Positions 1 through 5,387 of a stretch of DNA of 7,548 bases are shown piece by piece (the first letter of the stretch is position 1; each line of letters starts with the position of its first letter). The notes under the pieces were generated by a model, which saw only the letters and a list, made by a program, of their open reading frames with translations, was not told the DNA's origin and ran no database searches. Position numbers and translations under genes: made by a program. The stretch comes from JBHWPB01 sp043424675 (lineage in GTDB: Bacteria; Bacillota; Bacilli; Lactobacillales; Carnobacteriaceae_A): NCBI GenBank assembly GCA_043424675.1, contig JBHWPB010000042.1:1-7548 (forward strand), in the 5' to 3' direction.

Positions 1-19
1 AGGACTCCTTTTTTGTGGG

Positions 20-1372
20 TTAAGAAGCAGAGTTATAACGTTCGCTTGCCTCAACCATCCATTGGTAGGGAGGATCAGGCAGCGTTTCTTTCACCTCTTT
101 ATAACGAGTCGTCAAGAGGATACGTGTCTTCAGATTTAAGAAGTTACGATAGCCGAATCCTGTTCGCTTGAGCGTTTTGATTTTATTATTGGTCCCTTCT
201 AAGGGACCATTGGTATAGGTATAGATAAAGCTATTCCGAATGCCGACCTCAAATTTTTTCAGGGTACGCAGCCCTTTCTTGATATTTTGAGGTAAGGGCG
301 CTTTGAGAAAGCGCTGGAGGAGATCAAAGAAACGATTCTGGTGTCCTTTACGAAGCGCCATGACAAGCAACTGAATACAATCATAGCTTGCTTTGAAAGC
401 TGGGCTTTGATCCAAGAGATAATCCACAATGCCTTGCGTATGGGTCAGCCAGTCAAACAAGGGGAAACGTTGATAGTGTCTCCAGTGTAAATCCGAAGGA
501 TTTTTAAGAAGCAGTTTCCAGTATCTTTTGAATTTATTATACACCCTCCGGTGAGTCGTCCGAAAGCCATTCATAATGGTCACCCGGTACTTATTCAGTT
601 CGCGTAATAAGTGTTGCACAATATGGAATCGATCAATGATAATGTCGGACTTGGGAAACAGGGTTTGGAAAAACTGATAATACGGACTATACATATCCAT
701 TGTAATGGTTTCGACTTTATACCGTTCTTCACGGGAAAAGCGTAAAAAGTATTCACGTAAGTGACGTTGTTTCCGATCGGGAAGAATGTCAAAAATCTGT
801 TTTTTCTCATTATCCATAAGGATACCACTCATTTGGCCTTCAACGGCCTTGACCGATTTAAATTCATCCACAGCTAAGTGAGTCGGTAAAGTGGTCGGTC
901 GCTGGAGTTGAGTGGAGCGATAGTCTTTCAAGCAACGCAGAACAGTAGACGTGGAAACCGCAAACTCTCTGGCAATGAGCGTCATCGCTTTCATCTCGGA
1001 CAAATCTGATAAAATAATACGCTTCACATCTTTAGAGATGAAACATGCATAGCCCACTAAAGAGGTTTGAGCGGTGGTCGTCGCACGACAGTGCTTACAC
1101 AGATAACGTTGTTTTCTCAAGCGAAGATAACAGGGTGTTCGATTAAACATGCCAAGATGGACGTCCGATTCGAAGCCTCCATTCCGAATCATATCTTGGG
1201 AGGTTTCCGAGACATGACCGCAGCTGACACACACATCCGAAAATTTATCGAGATTCCCATAAAATAAGACAGCTTTTCGATTGTTTTTCATAACCTCATC
1301 ACTTTTATTTTGAAATTGGATGTTTGGATCTTTCACTTGAAGTAAATTTTGTATAAAATGGAATGGAGTCAT
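20..1372 (-). CDS. ISL3-family transposase (DDE type), full length
   Basis: This 450-residue protein catalyses movement of the insertion sequence. Near the N-terminus is the ISL3 zinc-finger region, with paired cysteines at residues 48/51 (CVSC) and 92/95 (CKHC). A helix-turn-helix follows at about 126-150 (REFAVSTSTVLRCL). The catalytic domain then shows AVDE (D169), TMDMYSPY (D226), the family-typical IDRFHIVQH (D247) and a C-terminal NGPLEGTNNKIK (E392). D169, D226 and E392 are the likely DDE triad. The start is ATG at 1372, with AAAGGAG (complement of 1379-1385) seven bases upstream. No frameshift or internal stop is seen and the length suits the family, so the copy is probably functional. 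Transcription runs away from the downstream gene cluster, so it should not drive those genes. Confidence 0.95.
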   Translation of the reverse strand: MTPFHFIQNLLQVKDPNIQFQNKSDEVMKNNRKAVLFYGNLDKFSDVCVSCGHVSETSQDMIRNGGFESDVHLGMFNRTPCYLRLRKQRYLCKHCRATTTAQTSLVGYACFISKDVKRIILSDLSEMKAMTLIAREFAVSTSTVLRCLKDYRSTQLQRPTTLPTHLAVDEFKSVKAVEGQMSGILMDNEKKQIFDILPDRKQRHLREYFLRFSREERYKVETITMDMYSPYYQFFQTLFPKSDIIIDRFHIVQHLLRELNKYRVTIMNGFRTTHRRVYNKFKRYWKLLLKNPSDLHWRHYQRFPLFDWLTHTQGIVDYLLDQSPAFKASYDCIQLLVMALRKGHQNRFFDLLQRFLKAPLPQNIKKGLRTLKKFEVGIRNSFIYTYTNGPLEGTNNKIKTLKRTGFGYRNFLNLKTRILLTTRYKEVKETLPDPPYQWMVEASERYNSAS

Positions 1373-1415
1373 AGTGCTCTCCTTTGTGTTTTGTTTGGTA
1401 ACTTAATCATAAAGG

Positions 1416-1431
1416 AAGCCTATGGCTTTTT
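1416..1431 (+). terminator. Possible small terminator inside the insertion-sequence end
   Basis: AAGCC (1416-1420) and GGCTT (1424-1428) form a 5-bp stem with a TAT loop, followed on the plus strand by a short T run. It could stop plus-strand (antisense) transcription from leaving the element. The stem is short, so this is weak. Confidence 0.25.
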
Positions 1432-1441
1432 GTATGAAAAA

Positions 1442-1484
1442 AGCGTTGGCGATTTTCATCACCAACACTAAAAATTATAGAACC
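1442..1484 (-). repeat. Probable terminal inverted repeat and subterminal hairpin of the insertion sequence
   Basis: Reading from 1484 on the minus strand gives GGTTCTATAATTTTTAGTG and then an imperfect hairpin. Bases 1445-1449 (GTTGG) pair with 1462-1466 (CCAAC), the inner GAT (1451-1453) pairs with ATC (1458-1460), and 1442-1443 (AG) pair with 1468-1469 (CT). Such end-proximal dyads are plausible transposase binding sites. The partner repeat lies outside the window, so this assignment rests on position and on the GG start only. Confidence 0.5.
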
Positions 1485-1541
1485 TATTATTTTAAAGTCA
1501 GATTATTCTTTTTCAATCACTTCATAACTGATTAAGAATTG

Positions 1542-1547
1542 TATAAT
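1542..1547 (+). promoter_or_regulatory. Possible -10 box for the dehydrogenase gene
   Basis: A perfect TATAAT lies 110 bases before the ATG at 1657, just outside the insertion sequence. No convincing -35 is found at 16-18 bases; the nearest candidate, TTCATA at 1521-1526, is spaced only 15. The rest of 1485-1638 is AT-rich with no open frame of note. If this is the promoter, the transcript has a leader of about 100 bases. Confidence 0.3.
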
Positions 1548-1656
1548 TTTCTCCAAATAATTAAAAATCATAAAGCTCTCTCTCTAGATAAAATTAGGAA
1601 AATTTAGGATATTAGCATATGATATAGGCAACTACATATTGGAAGGAAGGCTCATA

Positions 1657-2355
1657 ATGAAAAAATCACAGAAGCATGTTGTCATTACAGGAGCAGGCAG
1701 TGGTTTAGGAGCATCACTTGCTCATAAATATAATGAAAAAGGAAATTATGTCACATTAATTGGCCGTACGAAGGAAAAGCTGAAACAAGTAGCTGATAAA
1801 TTAGATAATTCTGATTACTCTCTCTATACGCTCGATGTATCTGCTCCTGGCGATGTTGAAAGAATCTTTGAACAAATTTCAAAAGAAGTCGCTCCTATCG
1901 ACACACTTATCAATAATGCTGGTCTCGGCTATTTTGACCTGGCAGAGAATCTATCTTCAGATGAAATAAACCAAATGATCGATATCAACTTAAAAGGTAC
2001 AATTTTTTGCACACAGCAGGTTTTAAGGGACATGAAAGAACGTGACGAAGGCTCTATTATAAATGTTGTGTCCACTGCTGGCGTAGAAGGTAAAGTGACG
2101 GAGTCCGCTTATGTGGCGAGTAAATTCGGGGTCCGTGGATTTACTGAAAGTATCGTTAAAGAACTAGAGGATACAAATATCCATGTCCATGCTGTGTACA
2201 TGGGAGGAATGAATACGCCATTCTGGGGAGAAGAAACAGAAGATGAAGGTGAGACGGGCTTAATGCATGCTGATGATATCGCAGACATCATCTATGCGAA
2301 TACAAAAATAAGAAAAAATATCAATGTTTCAGAAGTAGTTATCAAAAACCATTAA
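1657..2355 (+). CDS. Short-chain dehydrogenase/reductase (classical SDR), substrate unknown
   Basis: This is a predicted cytoplasmic NAD(P)-dependent oxidoreductase of 232 residues with a single Rossmann domain. Counting from the ATG at 1657, the cofactor motif TGAGSGLG is at 11-18, NNAG at 86-89, and the catalytic residues are N111, S139, Y152 and K156 (YVASK). The usual PG after the sixth strand is replaced by YMGGMNTPF (181-189). R38, after the second strand (LIGRT), hints at NADPH. An in-frame TTG at 1639 could extend the frame, but GGAAGGAAGG (1641-1650) sits inside that extension and is ideally spaced for the ATG at 1657, so I prefer the shorter start. It has its own terminator and appears monocistronic. 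The family is too broad to name a substrate, and a link to the sulfotransferase genes rests only on proximity. Confidence 0.9.
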   Translation: MKKSQKHVVITGAGSGLGASLAHKYNEKGNYVTLIGRTKEKLKQVADKLDNSDYSLYTLDVSAPGDVERIFEQISKEVAPIDTLINNAGLGYFDLAENLSSDEINQMIDINLKGTIFCTQQVLRDMKERDEGSIINVVSTAGVEGKVTESAYVASKFGVRGFTESIVKELEDTNIHVHAVYMGGMNTPFWGEETEDEGETGLMHADDIADIIYANTKIRKNINVSEVVIKNH

Positions 2356-2370
2356 AATAATACTTCGACT

Positions 2371-2395
2371 AGGGCCGGTAGAAGCGGCCTTTTTT
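2371..2395 (+). terminator. Rho-independent terminator of the dehydrogenase gene
   Basis: GGCCG (2373-2377) pairs with CGGCC (2385-2389) around a 7-base loop. The stem is extended by a G-T wobble (2372/2390) and an A-T pair (2371/2391), and runs into a T tract ending at 2395. It starts 15 bases after the stop codon. Confidence 0.85.
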
Positions 2396-2464
2396 ACTGT
2401 CGAGAAAAGATTTCTTTAGGAGGTTGTTTAGATTAGTCCAGGTGTCCATGAAAGGTACTTATTA

Positions 2465-2498
2465 CATATAGTTAATCTGTAATAGTTAAAACTATATG
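2465..2498. repeat. Inverted repeat CATATAGTT / AACTATATG
   Basis: Perfect 9-bp arms at 2465-2473 and 2490-2498 are separated by 16 bases. The octamer ATAGTTAA also occurs twice in direct orientation (2468-2475 and 2482-2489, 14 bases apart). A TATAAT follows at 2501-2506, which could be the -10 of a distal promoter, although no good -35 is visible. An operator or small RNA hairpin is possible; the role is unknown. Confidence 0.4.
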
Positions 2499-2616
2499 AC
2501 TATAATACTTTCTGAAAGTCTTAGGTAAGGATTATTTTTCTATAAACTAATTCAATTGTTCACATGCGACCATTATAGACGAGGTGCTTCGTAAGCTGTA
2601 CCTTTACGATCATGCT

Positions 2617-2645
2617 TATGAATCATTAATGAAAGGCTATGAATC
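2617..2645. repeat. Direct repeat TATGAATC x2, possible activator site
   Basis: TATGAATC occurs at 2617-2624 and 2638-2645, 21 bases apart (two helical turns), with the perfect palindrome TCATTAATGA (2623-2632) between them. The pair lies about 50-80 bases upstream of the expected transcription start of the thioredoxin operon, where LysR-type activators commonly bind. The reverse complement, GATTCATA, resembles the GTATTCATA copies upstream of the reductase gene. Confidence 0.35.
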
Positions 2646-2666
2646 CATTGGTTATTTTGTACTATC

Positions 2667-2705
2667 ATTCACAAAGAGTGTCTACTATAATGTGTTTGAG
2701 CGATA
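2667..2705 (+). promoter_or_regulatory. Promoter of the thioredoxin-sulfotransferase operon, shared element
   Basis: A perfect -10 TATAAT sits at 2686-2691. It is embedded in a block (ATTCACAAAGAGTGT, then TATAAT, then TTTGAGCGATA) that recurs in front of the reductase gene at 5281-5318. Aligned with one gap, about 31 of 39 columns match. No good -35 hexamer is present at the right distance, which suggests dependence on an activator. Transcription would begin near 2698, giving a leader of about 125 bases. Confidence 0.65.
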
Positions 2706-2711
2706 GGAAAT

Positions 2712-2723
2712 GAGTGATCACTC
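2712..2723. promoter_or_regulatory. Palindrome GAGTGATCACTC, candidate operator
   Basis: This is a perfect 12-bp palindrome starting about 20 bases after the -10 box, thus at or just after the transcription start. The same half-sites, AGTGA and TCACT, flank a 6-base A run downstream of the reductase promoter (5339-5354). The position would suit a repressor. Confidence 0.4.
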
Positions 2724-2770
2724 GAGAAAAGTAAAAATCTAACCACAGATATTATTTTTTTAGAGACTAA

Positions 2771-2786
2771 TGTTCAGTATTGAACA
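2771..2786. promoter_or_regulatory. Dyad TGTTCAGTATTGAACA in the operon leader
   Basis: Perfect 6-bp arms TGTTCA and TGAACA are separated by GTAT, 38 bases before the thioredoxin start codon. It could be a second operator or a small leader hairpin. TTGAAC inside it resembles a -35, but the matching -10 would put the transcription start in the ribosome binding site, so I do not read it as a promoter. Confidence 0.35.
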
Positions 2787-2824
2787 ATTAATTATATCTT
2801 ATTTATAAGAGAGGAAGAATCTAA

Positions 2825-3136
2825 ATGATTAAAGAATATGAAACAGGTATGAGTTTTAAGGAAGAAATTAGTGAAGGCGCAGTACTAGTTGATTTTTATT
2901 CTACAACTTGCGGACCATGTAAAATGTTGTCCTTTGTTTTAGACGATATAGATAAAAACTCTGGTGATGATCTCAAAATATTGAAAGTAAAGTTTGAAGA
3001 GAATGACGATCTTGTTGAAGAATATGAAGTAGAAGGTTACCCGACATTGATCATGTTCAATGAAGGAGAAGAAGTATCCCGCAAAGCTGGCCTCCAGCAA
3101 AAACCTGTGATTGAAAAAATGATTCAAGAAGTTTAA
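2825..3136 (+). CDS. Small thioredoxin-family protein (CGPC)
   Basis: This is a single thioredoxin domain of 103 residues, the normal length for thioredoxin, with no signal peptide or membrane segment, so it is cytoplasmic. The redox motif is C29-G-P-C32 and the cis-proline is P73 (GYPTL). The residue before the first cysteine is threonine (STTCGPC) rather than the usual tryptophan, suggesting a specialised rather than housekeeping thioredoxin. D23 (VDFYS) corresponds to the buried acid of the family. The protein is markedly acidic. The start is ATG at 2825 after GAGAGGAAG (2809-2817). The sulfotransferase gene follows 38 bases downstream with no terminator between, so the two are almost certainly co-transcribed. 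The likely role, by inference, is to reduce a disulfide or other oxidised cysteine in the sulfotransferase, recharged by the flavoprotein at 5388-6332. Confidence 0.93.
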   Translation: MIKEYETGMSFKEEISEGAVLVDFYSTTCGPCKMLSFVLDDIDKNSGDDLKILKVKFEENDDLVEEYEVEGYPTLIMFNEGEEVSRKAGLQQKPVIEKMIQEV

Positions 3137-3174
3137 TCATCATAAAAAATTAAAAGATAAAAGGAGAATAAAGA

Positions 3175-5076
3175 ATGTCTACACAAGAGAAAACAAACAC
3201 AATCAATTATAAATACCAAGACCACTGGATTGAGAAACAAGATAAAGCTGAAAAAGCTTTCTTAAAGAAATTTTCAGAAGGCAATTACACCATGGAAGAT
3301 CCTCTCATTGAGTACAACCTCTACGGAATTAACGCGTTGTCAGCAGTTATGGCTTTCGAAACGGAAGAACCAACAGCAATGGTACTCCGAGTCAAAGGTA
3401 AAACACCTGAAGCAGATTTCTACCAATCTTTCCCTGTAGCGACAGAGCACGTTCTACCAGTCGTTGGTCTTTATTCAGATTATGAAAACAAGATCGAAAT
3501 CTATCCATGGCAGAAACCAGATTCAAAAGTGGTTCATACGATCAAAACGCCTAAAACAGAAGGTGCAGATTTAGTTGAACACATGGATACGACTCCGGAG
3601 TATATGCAGGATCAAGTTATGATTCTATCTTCTGCTGTGGCTGACTTAGCAATTGCTGTCGACTATGCAGGAGATGTACGTATGGACTTTACGGACCCAA
3701 TGATCTGGGACTTGAAACGTTTACCAAACGGTGACTTCTCCATGTCATCCGGTCGTGTCACACGCATGCCTTACTTTGTTTCTGGGATTTATGAATTCTC
3801 AGCAGTTGGTAAAATTAACAAAGAATACCGTGTGCCACATGGATATCACCATGACCAAGCTTATCTTCCAAACGGCGACATCCTTGCATTAAACTGTAAC
3901 TTGCCTAACGGCACAGTAGAGGATACTCTCGTTGTTTTAGACAAAGAAACGGGTCATGTCAAGAGAACAATTGATTTCGCTGACTTCATTGAACCAGGTG
4001 TTCAAAAATCTGGTTCTTGGTCAGATGAAGACTGGTTCCACTGTAACGCAGTATGGTACGATGAAAACACAAACTCCATTACACTATCTGGACGTCACAT
4101 CAACGCAATGGTGAATATTGACTTTGATACCGCTGAGTTAAATTGGATCATCTCTGACCCAGAAGGCTGGCCAGAAGAGTACCATGAATACCTATTCAAA
4201 CCTGTAGGAGATGGAGAGTTCGACTGGCAATATGAGCAGCACTCTAACCTTATCACGCCACTAGGCGATGTCATGTGCTTTGACAACCACCACTACGGAG
4301 CTCAAAACCCAGAAAGCTACCTCTCTGCAGCAGATTCCTTCTCAAGATCTGTAAAATATCGCATCGATACAGACAGAATGGAAATCGAACAGTTATGGCA
4401 GTATGGGAAAGAGCGTGGAGCAGAATTCTTCTCACCATATATCTGTAACACGAAATACTACAATGAAGGACACTATCTCACACACTCTGGAGGAATTGCG
4501 TATGATGGGGAAGGAAATCCTTCTGAAGAATTAGGTCCATTCGCTCAACTAGACGATCCAGAGACAACTTTGAAATCTATCACAGTTGAAACAATCAATG
4601 ATGAGAAAGCATTAGAATTAGAAGTGAACTCTAACTACTACCGCGCTAACAAGCACACCCTATATGCTAAAGAAGAAGGTCAACGTGACTTGAAATTAGG
4701 ACGCGGACAACTTCTCGGTTCTCTCGGTGAAACGCCACAGATGGACTACGATATTCCAGCGGAAAAAACAGGTGAAGTCATGGCAGACTGGCATGACGCT
4801 ACTTTGACCGATGAAATGGACCTCTTTACTTTCGAAGCGAAGTTCGAAAAGGGAGACTTAGTTCAATTACAACTTGACAACGGGGAAGAAATCCGTAAAT
4901 ACTTCATCTCAACCTCTGCTGGAAAACGTGGGGCAATGTGTGCAGGAACATTCTTGCCAGACGATGACCGCGAAACAAGAACAGTTGTTACAAAAGAAGG
5001 CTTAAGCGGTGTCTACGATGTTCGTGTCTTAGTCAACGACAAAGTATATGAGACAGGAATTCAGATCAGAGTATAA
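3175..5076 (+). CDS. Arylsulfate sulfotransferase (ASST family), cytoplasmic form
   Basis: ASST enzymes move a sulfuryl group from one phenolic sulfate ester to another phenol without PAPS, through a sulfo-histidine intermediate. This 633-residue protein has an N-terminal beta-rich region (about 40-130), a propeller-like core (about 170-450) with the repeated LPNGD signature (183-187, 232-236), and a beta-rich tail (about 460-633). Likely active-site residues, matched by motif to E. coli AssT, are H289 (WFHCN), H356 (EQHSN), R391 (SRSVKYR) and H437 (HYLTHSGG), the last probably being the sulfated histidine. There is no signal peptide, unlike the periplasmic enterobacterial enzymes. Five cysteines occur (241, 290, 368, 424, 589), with C290 next to H289. 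No partner for C424 lies six residues before it, so the Cys418-Cys424 disulfide of E. coli AssT is not conserved. The start ATG has AAGGAG (3161-3166) eight bases upstream. Family assignment is firm; individual active-site matches are inference. Confidence 0.9.
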   Translation: MSTQEKTNTINYKYQDHWIEKQDKAEKAFLKKFSEGNYTMEDPLIEYNLYGINALSAVMAFETEEPTAMVLRVKGKTPEADFYQSFPVATEHVLPVVGLYSDYENKIEIYPWQKPDSKVVHTIKTPKTEGADLVEHMDTTPEYMQDQVMILSSAVADLAIAVDYAGDVRMDFTDPMIWDLKRLPNGDFSMSSGRVTRMPYFVSGIYEFSAVGKINKEYRVPHGYHHDQAYLPNGDILALNCNLPNGTVEDTLVVLDKETGHVKRTIDFADFIEPGVQKSGSWSDEDWFHCNAVWYDENTNSITLSGRHINAMVNIDFDTAELNWIISDPEGWPEEYHEYLFKPVGDGEFDWQYEQHSNLITPLGDVMCFDNHHYGAQNPESYLSAADSFSRSVKYRIDTDRMEIEQLWQYGKERGAEFFSPYICNTKYYNEGHYLTHSGGIAYDGEGNPSEELGPFAQLDDPETTLKSITVETINDEKALELEVNSNYYRANKHTLYAKEEGQRDLKLGRGQLLGSLGETPQMDYDIPAEKTGEVMADWHDATLTDEMDLFTFEAKFEKGDLVQLQLDNGEEIRKYFISTSAGKRGAMCAGTFLPDDDRETRTVVTKEGLSGVYDVRVLVNDKVYETGIQIRV

Positions 5077-5086
5077 TTCTGTATAA

Positions 5087-5134
5087 GTAATAAAAAACTC
5101 AGACAAGATTGAATTTGTCTGAGTTTTTTATTAC
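5087..5134. terminator. Strong bidirectional terminator after the sulfotransferase gene
   Basis: A 20-bp perfect stem pairs 5087-5106 with 5115-5134 around the 8-base loop GATTGAAT. The core is ACTCAGACAA / TTGTCTGAGT, flanked by an A run on the left and a T run on the right, so it can work in both directions. It lies 10 bases after the stop codon and separates the operon from the reductase gene. Confidence 0.93.
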
Positions 5135-5194
5135 GAAAAATATTCAGTCAAAGGTTCACAATGTAGAATCTTTTTACAGAATGTATGAGAAGTA

Positions 5195-5290
5195 GTATTC
5201 ATAAAACTAATAGTTAGTCCCGAATAAACTTATTATAGATAGATAAACGCTTATGTTCATATAGTATTTTTAGTAGTGGTATTCATAAAA
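5195..5290 (+). repeat. Direct repeat GTATTCATAAAA x2 upstream of the reductase gene
   Basis: The 12-mer occurs at 5195-5206 and 5279-5290, 84 bases apart (close to eight helical turns). The second copy forms the left edge of the shared promoter block. The two copies may be sites for the same regulator acting across a DNA loop. The rest of the 5135-5387 gap is AT-rich with no gene. Confidence 0.4.
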
Positions 5291-5318
5291 AGTGTTGGTA
5301 TAATATATTTGAGAGATA
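5281..5318 (+). promoter_or_regulatory. Promoter of the reductase gene, shared element
   Basis: A perfect -10 TATAAT at 5299-5304 is preceded by TGG, giving an extended -10 (TGnTATAAT). The surrounding ATTCATAAAAAGTGT and TTTGAGAGATA match the promoter block of the thioredoxin-sulfotransferase operon at 2667-2705. No consensus -35 is present. Transcription would start near 5311, giving a leader of about 75 bases. Confidence 0.7.
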
Positions 5319-5338
5319 AGGAATAGGCTATACTTAAA

Positions 5339-5354
5339 AGTGAAAAAAATCACT
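5339..5354. promoter_or_regulatory. Dyad AGTGA-N6-TCACT, candidate operator
   Basis: Arms at 5339-5343 and 5350-5354 flank a run of six A. The half-sites equal those of the palindrome downstream of the thioredoxin promoter, although the spacing differs (6 bases here, 0 there). It lies in the leader, 33 bases before the start codon. Confidence 0.35.
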
Positions 5355-5387
5355 ATAGAATTATAAAATTAAGAAGGAAGTGGAAAA

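Larger units (their letters stand above)
1..1484 (-). mobile_element. ISL3-family insertion sequence, one end outside the window
   Basis: The element consists of an intact minus-strand transposase plus about 110 bases upstream of its start. I place the inside-window boundary at 1484: read on the minus strand, the sequence there begins GGTTCTATAATTTTTAGTG, a GG-starting terminal sequence of the kind found at ISL3-family ends. The opposite end is not visible, because the transposase stop codon lies only 20 bases from the window edge. Neither the matching terminal repeat nor the 8-bp target duplication expected for this family can be confirmed; the candidate target bases just outside are TATTATTT (1485-1492). 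The boundary is an inference; the presence of an ISL3-type element is well supported by the transposase. Confidence 0.8.
2396..2824 (+). other. Long intergenic region upstream of the thioredoxin-sulfotransferase operon
   Basis: This stretch of about 430 bases lies between the dehydrogenase terminator and the thioredoxin start. It holds several dyads and repeats, at least one promoter and a leader of roughly 125 bases (listed separately). The longest plausible frame, 2551-2703 on the plus strand, lacks an ATG and a ribosome binding site and overlaps the promoter, so I do not call a gene. No tRNA or recognisable riboswitch is seen. Confidence 0.6.

Noticed and set aside
595..828. Minus-strand frame of 77 codons inside the transposase gene
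   Set aside because: Alternative-frame shadow of the transposase; no family features.
1067..1267. Plus-strand 66-codon frame opposite the transposase zinc-finger region
   Set aside because: Antisense shadow with no ribosome binding site.
1639..1656. TTG at 1639 as start of the dehydrogenase
   Set aside because: The ribosome binding site lies inside this extension and is correctly spaced for the ATG at 1657.
2551..2703. Plus-strand frame reading like protein (IIDEVLRKLYLYDHAYESL)
   Set aside because: No ATG, no ribosome binding site before the GTG at 2584, only 40 codons from there, and it overlaps the promoter block; possibly a gene remnant but not supportable.
4095..4286. Minus-strand frame within the sulfotransferase gene
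   Set aside because: Antisense shadow of a well-supported gene; same reasoning for the minus-strand frames at 2109-2291, 2939-3127 and 6102-6284.
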